Shown here one piece after another: positions 1 to 7,734 of a DNA stretch of 64,000 nucleotides. The position numbers and the translations under genes were made by a program. Every line of letters begins with the position of its first letter. Positions within the stretch are counted from its first letter, which is position 1. The notes under the pieces are model-generated. The model had not been told where the DNA came from, did not search any database, and was given only the letters and a program-made list of their open reading frames with translations. Source of the DNA: Corallococcus coralloides DSM 2259 (lineage in GTDB: Bacteria; Myxococcota; Myxococcia; Myxococcales; Myxococcaceae); the NCBI RefSeq assembly GCF_000255295.1, contig NC_017030.1, positions 9,026,328 through 9,090,327 of the forward strand, in the 5' to 3' direction.

Positions 1-315
1 CGCATCTCCCCGGCAGGGCTCCTGGCCGGGCTCCTCCTGTTCTCCCCCCTGACGGTCCTGGCCCAGGAGGGTCCGCAGCAGGACGCGGGCCAGCCGGACG
101 ATCCGAACTCCCCGGAAGGGGATGACAACACCGGGCGCGTGCCCACGGACTGCCGCAGCACCAGCGACTGCGCGCCGCGCTTCAGCTGCAACGCGGGCAA
201 GTGCAAGTACACCGGCATCCGCCAGGCGGAGACGCAGGGTTGCATGTTGGGCCCGCAGGCGGCGCTGATGGTGCTGGGCGTGGCCGCCGTGGCAGGCTCG
301 CGGCGGCGCCGGTAG
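1..315 (+). CDS. MYXO-CTERM-type anchored small protein (5' end missing)
   Basis: Frame 1 is open from the window edge to a TAG at 313-315, giving 104 residues of a protein whose start lies upstream. What is visible is the hydrophobic part of a signal peptide ending near LTVLAQ, an acidic Gly/Pro/Asp-rich linker, and a short Cys-rich stretch with four cysteines (DCRST, DCAPRF, SCNAGKC). The C-terminus has one more Cys (GCMLGP), a hydrophobic run and four arginines before the stop. That tail is the shape of the myxobacterial MYXO-CTERM signal, which is processed and anchors proteins to the cell surface. It was not in the supplied frame translations because it has no start inside the window. 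Function beyond surface location is unknown. Confidence 0.75.
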   Translation, partial: RISPAGLLAGLLLFSPLTVLAQEGPQQDAGQPDDPNSPEGDDNTGRVPTDCRSTSDCAPRFSCNAGKCKYTGIRQAETQGCMLGPQAALMVLGVAAVAGSRRRR

Positions 316-358
316 CCCCGGCAGGCCCCACTCCCCCCACTCCAAGGAGCGACGCGCG

Positions 359-1399
359 ATGCGGCTGGGCCTGAAGGCGGACAACCTCCTGGAGCGGGTA
401 GCGGACTTCCTCAACCTGGCGCCGCAGCCCCTGGCGCACGTCTTCTTCGGGATGATGGCGTCGCGGACGCTGATGGCCGGGGCCAGGCTGGGCGTCTACG
501 CGGCGCTGGCGGACGGCGCGGCGACGGCGGAGGCGCTGGCGGCGCGGCTCAAGACGAGCACGGAAGGCATGCGGGCGCTCCTCGAAGCGCTCATCGCCTG
601 CGAGGTGGTGGAGCTGAGCCGGGGCCGTTTCCGGCTGGCGCCCCGGGCGCGGCGGTGGCTGGACCCGCGCTCGCCGCAGGCCATCACGGCGTTCCTGGAG
701 TTCAACTACGCGCAGTGGGACTGGTGGGGGCAGCTGGAGACCGCGGTGAAGAGCGGTCAGTCGGTGGACATCCACCAGTTCGCGCCGGACGACCCGCGCT
801 GGCGCGACTACATCCAGGCCATGTACCAGCTGGCGCGGCTGGCCTCGCCGGAGGTGGCGGCGGCCATTCCCCTGCCCCGGGGCGCCAGGCACCTGTTGGA
901 CCTGGGCGGCGCGCATGGCTGGTACGCGGCGGAGCTGTGCCGGATGCACCGGGGGCTGAAGGCCACGGTGGTGGACCTGGAGGGCAGCGTGCGCGTGGGG
1001 CGGGACATCATCGCCCAGGCGGGGCTGTCGCACCGGGTGACGCACAAGGAAGGGGACGTGCTGAACGCGGAGCTGGGCGGGCCGTATGACGGCGTGCTGC
1101 TGTTCCAGGTGATGCACCACCTGACGCCCGCGCAGAACGTGGCGCTCCTCAGGCGCGTGCGCGGGGCCATGGTGTCGAGGGGCACGCTCGCGGTGCTGGA
1201 GTACCTGCGCGAGGAGCGGGACACGCAGAGCACGTCCGCGCCGCTCATCGGGTTGCACTACTTCCTCACGTCGGGAGCGGCGTCGTACACGCCCGCGGAG
1301 GTCGAGGGCTTCCTGGATGACGCGGGTTTCAAGGTGCAGAGCACGCGGCCCATCCGGCATCTGCCCTTGCAGACGTTGATCATCGCGCAGCCGGACTGA
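359..1399 (+). CDS. SAM-dependent O-methyltransferase-like protein
   Basis: This is a 346-residue protein of the class I methyltransferase superfamily, in the branch with an N-terminal winged-helix dimerisation domain (as in plant and antibiotic O-methyltransferases). Residues about 28-100 form the dimerisation/winged-helix part. SAM motif I is seen at about 178-190 (LLDLGGAHGWYA), an acidic residue for the ribose follows (VVDLEG), and the later motif GVLLFQVMHHL fits motif IV. The substrate cannot be read from the sequence. An AAGGAG ribosome-binding site lies 10 bases before the ATG. It stands alone between the anchored protein and the Uma2 pair, so there is no pathway context. The family call is secure; that it methylates oxygen is inference. 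Confidence 0.8.
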   Translation: MRLGLKADNLLERVADFLNLAPQPLAHVFFGMMASRTLMAGARLGVYAALADGAATAEALAARLKTSTEGMRALLEALIACEVVELSRGRFRLAPRARRWLDPRSPQAITAFLEFNYAQWDWWGQLETAVKSGQSVDIHQFAPDDPRWRDYIQAMYQLARLASPEVAAAIPLPRGARHLLDLGGAHGWYAAELCRMHRGLKATVVDLEGSVRVGRDIIAQAGLSHRVTHKEGDVLNAELGGPYDGVLLFQVMHHLTPAQNVALLRRVRGAMVSRGTLAVLEYLREERDTQSTSAPLIGLHYFLTSGAASYTPAEVEGFLDDAGFKVQSTRPIRHLPLQTLIIAQPD

Positions 1400-1450
1400 C
1401 GGTCCCGGCGCCGGCTTGTCAGACGGTGGAGGTAACTCCACACTCCAGGC

Positions 1451-2032
1451 ATGGCCTATGGCGCGAAACCACTCGGGGGTCCGGCGACCCTCGCGGACAT
1501 CGAGGCCCTGCCCGAGGGCGTGGTGGGCGAGATCATCGATGGAACGTTGTATGCGCATGCGCGGCCCCGGGCCGGGCACATGGACCTGGTGGGTGCGCTG
1601 ATTGATGGGCTGCGAGGCCCCTTCCAGCGCGGCCAGAACGGTCCGGGCGGTTGGTGGGTGCTGGCGGAGCCGGGCATCCAGGTGGAGGGAGCGCCGGAGT
1701 TCAGTCCGGACCTCGCCGGGTGGCGGCGCGAGCGGATGCCCGTGCTGCCGGGCGGAAGGTGCAAGGTCGTCCCGGACTGGGCCTGCGAAATCCTGTCACC
1801 GACCACGCGGGCCTACGACACGCGCATCAAACGGCCGTTCTACGCGCGCATCGGCATCCAGCACCTGTGGTTCATCGACCTGGAGGCACGCACACTCACC
1901 GTGAGCGCGCTGCACGATGGGCGCTGGGCGGAGGTGGGCGTGTATGGCGACGACGATGTCATCCGCGCGGCGCCGTTCGACGCCATCGAGCTGCGGCTGG
2001 GCGAGTGGTGGCCGGTGACCGATGCGACCTGA
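1451..2032 (+). CDS. Uma2 family endonuclease, copy 1
   Basis: A 193-residue protein of the Uma2 family (PD-(D/E)XK nuclease fold, DUF820), which is much expanded in myxobacteria and cyanobacteria and has no settled function. Family hallmarks are the N-terminal EIIDGTLY segment, SPDLAGW with the central acidic residue, and CEILSPTTR with the Glu-x-Leu of the nuclease core, then an Arg/Lys-rich helix and HLWFIDLEAR. The two flanks of this gene are almost identical in DNA to those of the next gene while the middle differs, which points to gene conversion after duplication. About 40 bases upstream of the ATG are also shared, so both copies may have the same expression signals. Confidence 0.85.
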   Translation: MAYGAKPLGGPATLADIEALPEGVVGEIIDGTLYAHARPRAGHMDLVGALIDGLRGPFQRGQNGPGGWWVLAEPGIQVEGAPEFSPDLAGWRRERMPVLPGGRCKVVPDWACEILSPTTRAYDTRIKRPFYARIGIQHLWFIDLEARTLTVSALHDGRWAEVGVYGDDDVIRAAPFDAIELRLGEWWPVTDAT

Positions 2033-2084
2033 GTGCCCGTCCGGCCTGCTTGTCAGACCGTGCTGCTAACCCCACACTTCGGGC

Positions 2085-2672
2085 ATGGCCTATGGCGCGA
2101 AACCACTCGAAGGTCCGGCGACCCTCGCGGACATCGAGGCCCTGCCCGAGGGCGTGGTGGGCGAGATCATCGATGGAACGTTGTATACGCATGCACGGCC
2201 GCGTGCCGCGCATGGCCACTTCGAGTACAGGCTCCACCGCGAGCTGGATGATGCACTCCAGTTGAGTGGTGAGGGGCCAGGTGGCTGGTGGATCATGACC
2301 GAGCCTGGCATCCGGGTAGGCGGATCCCCTGAGTTCAGCCCGGACCTGGCGGGCTGGCGGCGCGACCGGGTGCCCACCTTTCCCAAGGGACAGTGGACGG
2401 ATGTCCCTGACTGGGCGTGCGAAATCCTGTCGCCAACCACGCGGGCCTACGACACGCGCATCAAACGGCCGTTCTACGCGCGCATCGGCATCCAGCACCT
2501 CTGGTTCATCGACCTGGACGCGCGCACCCTGACCGTGAGCGAGCTGCGGGACGGGCGCTGGTTGGAGATGGGCGTCTACGGCGAGTCCGATGACCTCATC
2601 CGTGCCCCGCCCTTCGAGGAGCGGGACCTGCGGCTGGGCTGGCTCTGGAAGTCCCTTCCGCCTCCGGGCTAA
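2085..2672 (+). CDS. Uma2 family endonuclease, copy 2
   Basis: A 195-residue paralogue of the gene just upstream, 52 bases away on the same strand. It keeps the same likely active-site segments: EIIDGTLY, FSPDLAGW, ACEILSPTTR and HLWFIDLDAR. The first 115 coding bases differ from copy 1 at only a handful of positions, and so do roughly 100 bases around the CEILSPTTR region, while the stretch from about 2216 to 2400 is clearly diverged. Its TAA stop (2670-2672) overlaps the TAG stop of the convergent TPR gene, leaving no room for a terminator between them. Cellular role unknown. Confidence 0.85.
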   Translation: MAYGAKPLEGPATLADIEALPEGVVGEIIDGTLYTHARPRAAHGHFEYRLHRELDDALQLSGEGPGGWWIMTEPGIRVGGSPEFSPDLAGWRRDRVPTFPKGQWTDVPDWACEILSPTTRAYDTRIKRPFYARIGIQHLWFIDLDARTLTVSELRDGRWLEMGVYGESDDLIRAPPFEERDLRLGWLWKSLPPPG

Positions 2673-3586
2673 CGCGGCTTCGGCCTGCGCGCGGCCCGCT
2701 CGCGTTCGAGTTGCAGCTCGCGCTCGACGACCTCGCGGTGGAACTTCGCGAAGTTCACGGGCTCCAGCAGACGCCGTCCGGGGTTCGGGCCCGCGTGTTC
2801 GAGGATGGCGTCCAGCGCGCCCAGGGCCTCCGGAAGGAACTCCTCCCGGAGCAACACGAGGGCCCTTCCCATGAGCGCGGTGGAGACCAGGGCTCGCATC
2901 CTCGGGTCCGTGTCCTCGCAGTAGCGCACGTCCACTTCGTCGAACGCTTCCAGCGCTTCGTCCACGTGCCCCAGGCCCTGGAGCGCGATGGCTCGCCCCA
3001 ACATCGCCGACGCGGTCTGCTCCACCAGGAACGGTTCGGTGCTTCCGTCGTACTCTTTCAGGAGCGCCTCGGACTGGCTCAGCGCCTCCTCGAAGCGTTG
3101 CCCTTGGTTGTGCGCGGCGACCACCGCCGTTCGCGCCATCTCCACCGGGATGCGCAGGTCGGGCCGCTGCGCGAATGCCTTGAAGCGGCTCAGCATCCGC
3201 TCCAGCCAGTTGCTGCTCATGTCCTCCCGGTCCATCTCCAGGAGCACGCGGGCCCGGTACAGCATCCCCCACGCGACGCCCTCCCAGAGCTCCGGCCTGC
3301 GCGGGCTCCAGAAGCGGCGCTCCACCTCATCGAAGTGGACCAGCGCTTCGTTGAACATCCCCTGCTCCGAGATGGCCGCGCCCCGGTGCCCCAACGCCCG
3401 AGCCACCTGGAGCTGGAGCGCCGGCACCTTCGACAGCGTGAAGCGCCGGTACACCTCGTCACAGAGCGGAATCACCTCTTCCAGCTCGCCCGCGCGGATG
3501 CACGCGCGCGCCCGGTCCATCTTCTCCTTCGCCTCCACCTCCGGCGGCACCGCGCCTTCAGCGTCCGGCATCGGCGCGCCCGTCAT
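2669..3586 (-). CDS. TPR-repeat protein
   Basis: A helical repeat protein of 305 residues if translation starts at ATG 3586; an upstream in-frame start at 3625 is possible but adds a basic, unlikely N-terminus. The sequence is made of degenerate tetratricopeptide-like helix pairs (for example ARALGHRGAAISEQGMFNEA and LGRAIALQGLGHVDEALEAF), the form used for protein-protein scaffolding. There is no signal peptide, so it is probably cytoplasmic. It overlaps the 3' end of the metallo-hydrolase gene by 29 bases and is the last gene of a three-gene overlapping set, which suggests translational coupling. Partner unknown. Confidence 0.75.
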   Translation of the reverse strand: MTGAPMPDAEGAVPPEVEAKEKMDRARACIRAGELEEVIPLCDEVYRRFTLSKVPALQLQVARALGHRGAAISEQGMFNEALVHFDEVERRFWSPRRPELWEGVAWGMLYRARVLLEMDREDMSSNWLERMLSRFKAFAQRPDLRIPVEMARTAVVAAHNQGQRFEEALSQSEALLKEYDGSTEPFLVEQTASAMLGRAIALQGLGHVDEALEAFDEVDVRYCEDTDPRMRALVSTALMGRALVLLREEFLPEALGALDAILEHAGPNPGRRLLEPVNFAKFHREVVERELQLERERAARRPKPR

Positions 3587-4643
3587 TCCCCGGCGCCAGC
3601 GGCGGCACGTCCCGGCCCTCGCCAAAGCCGAGCGCCCAGAAGCGCGGCCGCACCTCCTCCTTCAGCAGCAGCCGCAGGAGCAGGTACTTCGCTTCGTCCT
3701 GTCCATCCCACGCCATGGGGAAGGTGCCGTAGTGCATCGCCACGGACGTGCCCGAGCGCAGCACGTGGTGCGCCTTCAGCGCGTCCTCCGGCCCCATGTG
3801 CACCGGGTGCAGGACGCGCGGACGGAACGCGCCGATGGGCAGCACCGACAGGCGCATGGGCCCGAAGCGCTCGGCGATGCGGTCGAAGTGCGGCCCCAGC
3901 CCCGTGTCGCCCGCGAAGAGCACCGGGCCTCCGGACGTCTCCAGCACGTAGCCCGCCCACAGCGTCTCCTCCTGGTCCGTCAGCCCCCGGTTCGACCGGT
4001 GCTGCGCGGGCACCGCCCACACCTTCAACCCCGGGGGACCGCTCTTCGCGGACTGCCACCAGTCCAGCTCCTCCACGCGCTGGAAGCCCTCGTCCAGGAG
4101 CAGCTCGCGGTTGCCCAGGCCCACGAGGAAGAGCGGATGGTGCGCGGCCTCCAGCTGCCGCAGCGTGGGCAGGTCCATGTGGTCGTAGTGGTTGTGGCTC
4201 ACCACCACGATGTCGATGGGCGGCAGGTCCTCGAAGCGGATGCCCGGCGGCCGCACTCGCTTGGGGCCCACGAAGGACACGGGGCTCGCCCGCTCCGAAT
4301 AGATGGGGTCCGTCAGCACGTTCACCCCGTCCGCCTGGAGCAGCACCGTGGCGTGGCCGATGAACGTCACGCGCAGCTCGCCCGGGCCCACGCGCTCGGG
4401 CGGCTTCGGGCCGGCGGGCTCCTCCGCGTAGTCGCGCCAGGGGCCGCGCTTCTCCTCCATCACGGCCGAGATCAGCGTGAGCGGGGACAGCTTCGGCGCG
4501 TCGCCAATGTTCTGGAACGACTCACCGTCGAAGTGGTCCGTCACCGGGCCCCGGTGCACGGTGCCGGCGAAGCAGCCGGTGAGCAGCGACAGGGCCAGCA
4601 CGGGCCCCAGCCGCGTCACTTGATGACGATGGTCCAGTCGCAT
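3558..4643 (-). CDS. metallo-beta-lactamase fold lipoprotein (NAPE-PLD/UlaG-like)
   Basis: A 361-residue zinc hydrolase. The start at 4643 is chosen because it gives a lipoprotein signal peptide (LALSLLTGC); the frame is open further upstream but that sequence is the antisense-like shadow of the neighbouring gene. The metal site HxHxDH is seen as SHNHYDHMD, preceded by VTFIGHATVLL and by FVGPKRVRPPG, a combination typical of the N-acyl-phosphatidylethanolamine phospholipase D-like branch; GDTGLGPHF supplies the bridging Asp. The N-terminal Cys suggests it works at a membrane surface, possibly on lipids. It overlaps the upstream lipoprotein gene by 28 bases and the downstream TPR gene by 29. 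Substrate not determinable. Confidence 0.82.
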   Translation of the reverse strand: MRLDHRHQVTRLGPVLALSLLTGCFAGTVHRGPVTDHFDGESFQNIGDAPKLSPLTLISAVMEEKRGPWRDYAEEPAGPKPPERVGPGELRVTFIGHATVLLQADGVNVLTDPIYSERASPVSFVGPKRVRPPGIRFEDLPPIDIVVVSHNHYDHMDLPTLRQLEAAHHPLFLVGLGNRELLLDEGFQRVEELDWWQSAKSGPPGLKVWAVPAQHRSNRGLTDQEETLWAGYVLETSGGPVLFAGDTGLGPHFDRIAERFGPMRLSVLPIGAFRPRVLHPVHMGPEDALKAHHVLRSGTSVAMHYGTFPMAWDGQDEAKYLLLRLLLKEEVRPRFWALGFGEGRDVPPLAPGNDGRADAGR

Positions 4644-5191
4644 TCGAAGGGCTCTCCGTCGAGGGTGGGCAGCACGTAGCGCGAAGCCTGGATGCTGGCG
4701 AGCGCCTGCGCCAGCAGGTCCGGGGGCAGCGTCGCTTCCCGCACCTCGCATTGCTGGGGAACGCCGCCCTGCACCAGCCGGCACGTCACGCGCACGTGGT
4801 GCTTGCGGCCTTCGCGCCAGTGCTCGAAGGCCTCCTGGAACACGGGGTCGTCCGGCGGGCCGCCACGCACGCGCCGGGGCTCCTTCACGTGCTGGGACAG
4901 CCACGAGCAGGCGTCCTTCACCTGTCCATCACACGCCTTGCCCATCAGGGCCAGCGCGCGCAGCCGCTCCGGCCCCTGAGCGTTCGTGGCCAGCAGCGTG
5001 AGCGCCTGGTCGAAGCACTGCTTCGCCGTGCGCACCGTGCAGTCCTCCGTGGAGACCGGAGGCGTGCCCGCGGCGAAGGCGCCCAAGGGCGCGGGGCGCA
5101 TCAGGTCCTCCGCCACGCGCGCGGGGTCGCTGCGCCGCTGCCCGCATGCGGACAGCAGCACCAGTGGGAGGAGGAGGAAACGCCAGGTCAT
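4616..5191 (-). CDS. predicted lipoprotein, function unknown
   Basis: A 191-residue protein beginning with a lipoprotein signal peptide (LLPLVLLSACG). The mature part has paired cysteines (EDCTVRTAKQC, KACDGQVKDAC) and a C-terminal segment resembling TonB-C or AgmX-type domains (VTCRLVQGGVPQQCEVREA, then LAQALASIQASRYVLP and ECDWTIVIK). I do not recognise a named family with certainty. It is the first gene of the overlapping set that continues with the metallo-hydrolase and TPR genes, so the three products may act together at the envelope. Confidence 0.65.
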   Translation of the reverse strand: MTWRFLLLPLVLLSACGQRRSDPARVAEDLMRPAPLGAFAAGTPPVSTEDCTVRTAKQCFDQALTLLATNAQGPERLRALALMGKACDGQVKDACSWLSQHVKEPRRVRGGPPDDPVFQEAFEHWREGRKHHVRVTCRLVQGGVPQQCEVREATLPPDLLAQALASIQASRYVLPTLDGEPFECDWTIVIK

Positions 5192-5234
5192 GGCGCCATC
5201 GTAGACGGCCCGCGCCCGGGAAGGGATGTCAGCG

Positions 5235-5696
5235 CTACTGGGCGGTGGCCGGGGCCTCGTACAGCCAGGTGTCCAGCCCCACCAGCATCTTGGACCACCC
5301 CTTCTCGGTGCTGTCCTTCCACTTCTCGCCTTCCGGGCCCATCTCGTGGGTCAGGGTGAGCACACAGCCCTCCCCTTCGGGAACGATGTCCACCGTCACC
5401 CGGTCGTAATCCGGCGAGTACTTCGGCACCCCGAAGGTGAACACCAGCCGGCGAGGCCGGTCGACCTCCAGGTACTCGCCCACATGCTCCACCGCTTCGC
5501 CGTCGCGCAGGTCGGCGAAGCAGAACCGGCCGCCTGGCCGCGCATTGATTTCCGCGCGCACCAGCGGCTTCTCCGGCGCCGTGACGAAGAGCCAGCAGCG
5601 GGCCTTCACGGGGTTGAGCCAGGCATCGAAGACCCGCTCGGCGGAGGCCTTGAAGCGGTGGGTGACGGTCAGCTTCACGGGGCGGTCGTCGCTCAT
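5235..5696 (-). CDS. SRPBCC / AHSA1 domain protein
   Basis: A 153-residue protein of the START/Bet v1-like superfamily, AHSA1 branch. It has the usual opening (VTHRFKASAERVFDAWLNP), central GGRFCFAD and EYLEVDRPRRLVFTF, and a C-terminal helix (KGWSKMLVGLDTWL). These proteins bind hydrophobic ligands; ligand unknown here. The ATG at 5696 overlaps the stop of the ArsR-family gene in an ATGA, so the two are translated together. Regulator-AHSA1 pairs of this sort are common, and the regulator is expected to control both genes. Confidence 0.88.
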   Translation of the reverse strand: MSDDRPVKLTVTHRFKASAERVFDAWLNPVKARCWLFVTAPEKPLVRAEINARPGGRFCFADLRDGEAVEHVGEYLEVDRPRRLVFTFGVPKYSPDYDRVTVDIVPEGEGCVLTLTHEMGPEGEKWKDSTEKGWSKMLVGLDTWLYEAPATAQ

Positions 5697-6073
5697 CGGA
5701 GACGTCCTTTCGGGTGGGGAGGGGCGGAGGCCGCGGCGGCACGGTCCTCGGCTTGGAGCAGGTCGTCGAGCGCCTGGAGCCGGGAGGTCCAGCTCGCGCG
5801 CTGGGCTTCCATCCAGCGCGCGGCTTCGTCCATGGGCTTCGGAGTGAAGGACAGCAGGTGTTCGCGGCCCTCGCGGCGGCGGCGCACCAGCTTCGCGCGC
5901 TCCAGCACGCGGATGTGCTTGGACACCGCGTTGAGGGACATGGCGAACGGCTGGGCCAGTTCCGTCACGCGCAGCTCCCCCGCTGCCAGGCGCTGGAGGA
6001 TGGCCCGTCGCGTCGGGTCGGCCAGCGCCAGCAGCGTCTGATCCAGATGGTTCGGAGTCGCAGGGGTGCGCAT
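5693..6073 (-). CDS. ArsR-family winged-helix regulator
   Basis: A 126-residue repressor-type protein. The helix-turn-helix is seen in LADPTRRAILQRLAAGELRV, then LAQPFAMSLNAVSKHIRVLE as recognition helix, then the wing. None of the metal-binding Cys motifs of true ArsR/SmtB sensors is present, so it is more likely a non-metal, ligand-responsive or constitutive repressor of the AHSA1-linked type. A perfect inverted repeat directly before its start codon is a likely operator and covers the ribosome-binding site, so autorepression is probable. Confidence 0.88.
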   Translation of the reverse strand: MRTPATPNHLDQTLLALADPTRRAILQRLAAGELRVTELAQPFAMSLNAVSKHIRVLERAKLVRRRREGREHLLSFTPKPMDEAARWMEAQRASWTSRLQALDDLLQAEDRAAAASAPPHPKGRLR

Positions 6074-6075
6074 CG

Positions 6076-6093
6076 TTCAACCTCTGGGTTGAA
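6076..6093 (-). promoter_or_regulatory. probable ArsR-type operator
   Basis: A perfect inverted repeat TTCAACC-4-GGTTGAA lies two bases before the start codon of the ArsR-family gene and contains its AGAGG ribosome-binding sequence. Length, symmetry and position fit an autoregulatory operator for a winged-helix dimer. Assignment to this regulator is inference from position. Confidence 0.6.
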
Positions 6094-6137
6094 TATCAAC
6101 GCGGCCCCGCGGACAGTCAAGGCGAGGGACCGCTGCA

Positions 6138-7643
6138 TCAGCGTCGGCGCGCGGCTTCGATTGCCCGGGCCAGGGCTCGTGTCCCGGCGCGCATGTCGTC
6201 CGGGCGCACGCCGCCAAAGCCGAAGACGAGGCCGGACTCGCGGCGGCGGCCGAGGGAGTAGTCGGACAAGGCGGCGACCTCCACGCCCAGGCGCGCGGCC
6301 CCGTCGCGGACGTGCAGGTCGGACAGCGGCGCGGCCAGGGACGCGCACACCTGCATGCCGGTGTCACAGGGGCTGGGCGTGAGGACGCCCGAGCAGTCGG
6401 AGTGCAGGGCTTCGAGCAGGGCCTCACCGCGCTCCCGGTAGGCCGCGCGCATGCGGCGCAGGTGACGGGCGAAGTGGCCCTCCGCGAGGAACACGGCGAG
6501 CGCGGCCTGCTCCATCGTGGAGGCGGGCGCGGGCGCGGAGGCGCGTGCCGCGGAGAAGACATCCACGAGCGAAGGCGGCACGACGAGGAAGCCCAGGCGC
6601 AGACCGGGGAACATCGACTTGCTGAACGTGCCCACGTAGACCACGCAGCCGGCGTCATCGAGTCCCTGGAGCGCGGTGAGGGGACGGCCGCGGTGGCGGA
6701 ACTCGCTGTCGTAATCGTCCTCGATGATCAGCGCGCGGGTGCGTTCGGCCCACTGGAGCAGCGCCATCCGCCGCGCCAGGCTCAACGTGACGCCCAGCGG
6801 GTATTGGTGCGAAGGAGCCACCAACGCGACCCGGGCCCGAGGCGCACGAGCCAGACCCGCACCCACGTCGAGCCCGTCCCCATCCACGGGGATGGGCACC
6901 GGCCGTCCACCCGCGGCGAGCACGGCGCGACGGGCGCCGGGATAGCCAGGGTCCTCCACCCAGACGGAGTCCCCACGGTTCAGCGCGAGCCGGAGCACTT
7001 CATCGAAGGCCTGCTGGGTCCCCGCCGTGATGAAGACCTGCGCCGAGGAGCAGCGCACGCCACGCGACACCGACACATGGGTGGCGATGGCTTCGCGCAG
7101 CGGCGCATTCCCCGAAGGGTCGCCGCCGTCGAGCAACCCCGTGCTCGCGCGAGCATGAACGCGAGACACCGTGCGGGCCCAGAGCGCGGTGGGAAACAGG
7201 TCCAGCGCGGGCACCCCAGGCCGGAACGCACGAGGCGCGGCCCCCAGGCGCGGAGCACCGACCAGTGAGGCCTTCAACGCCCGTGCGGAGGCAGCAAGCC
7301 GAGGCCCCACGCTTGACGCACGCGCGGCAGCGGGAAGCCCGGGTTCATGGCTCCGGTCTCCGGCGAGGATGGGCAGCTCGGGCGCGACGCGGGTGCAGGA
7401 GCCTGCCTGGGCCACGAGGTAGCCCTCCGCCGTGAGCGCATCCAGCGCCTGGAGGACGGTGCTGCGGGCCACCTCCAACTCGGTGGCGAGCTGACGGGAG
7501 GAGGGAAGCCGCAGCCCGGGTGCCAGCGCCCCCGCGAGGATGCGCGCACGGATGCCTTCGAAGAGCTGCTCATGCAGCGGCGTAGGGCTCCGCGAATCGA
7601 GCCGCAGGATGAGCGAGGACGCGACGCCGGTGGAGGTCTTCAA
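6138..7643 (-). CDS. MocR/PdxR-type regulator (GntR helix-turn-helix fused to aminotransferase domain)
   Basis: A 501-residue fusion. Residues about 15-85 are a GntR-type winged helix (SRSPTPLHEQLFEGIR, LPSSRQLATELEVARSTV), and about 130-495 a class I aminotransferase fold. The PLP contacts are visible: the Schiff-base lysine at about 342 in GTFSKSMFPGLRLG, the pyridine-binding Asp in IIEDDYDSEF, and PSHQYPLG. Such proteins use PLP or an amino-compound adduct as signal. The start appears to be TTG at 7643, since no in-frame ATG or GTG precedes the HTH domain, so translation may be weak. It is divergent from the NIPSNAP gene, its likely target. The family name pdxR is not assigned because no vitamin B6 genes are adjacent. 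Confidence 0.88.
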   Translation of the reverse strand: MKTSTGVASSLILRLDSRSPTPLHEQLFEGIRARILAGALAPGLRLPSSRQLATELEVARSTVLQALDALTAEGYLVAQAGSCTRVAPELPILAGDRSHEPGLPAAARASSVGPRLAASARALKASLVGAPRLGAAPRAFRPGVPALDLFPTALWARTVSRVHARASTGLLDGGDPSGNAPLREAIATHVSVSRGVRCSSAQVFITAGTQQAFDEVLRLALNRGDSVWVEDPGYPGARRAVLAAGGRPVPIPVDGDGLDVGAGLARAPRARVALVAPSHQYPLGVTLSLARRMALLQWAERTRALIIEDDYDSEFRHRGRPLTALQGLDDAGCVVYVGTFSKSMFPGLRLGFLVVPPSLVDVFSAARASAPAPASTMEQAALAVFLAEGHFARHLRRMRAAYRERGEALLEALHSDCSGVLTPSPCDTGMQVCASLAAPLSDLHVRDGAARLGVEVAALSDYSLGRRRESGLVFGFGGVRPDDMRAGTRALARAIEAARRR

Positions 7644-7691
7644 CTGGTATGGCCCATTCTGTCGGAAGTGGTCTTCATGACCCTACCAGTT
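7642..7691. promoter_or_regulatory. paired operator in divergent intergenic region
   Basis: Two perfect 8-base arms, AACTGGTA at 7642-7649 and TACCAGTT at 7684-7691, face each other with centres 42 bases apart, about four helical turns. The similarity continues weakly on the inner side (AACTGGTAKGG on both). One arm covers the TTG start of the MocR-type gene. Widely spaced half-sites are usual for MocR dimers, and an ATACCA core is known for GabR, so this is the likely binding region for the adjacent regulator. Confidence 0.5.
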
Positions 7692-7734
7692 CCCTGGCAA
7701 GGATGACCTCCGCACCCGCACCCCGGAAGCCCTC

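Noticed and set aside
3586..3625. Upstream in-frame start of the TPR gene
   Set aside because: Adds a basic 13-residue extension lying inside the preceding gene; ATG 3586 follows a purine-rich GGGGA and fits better.
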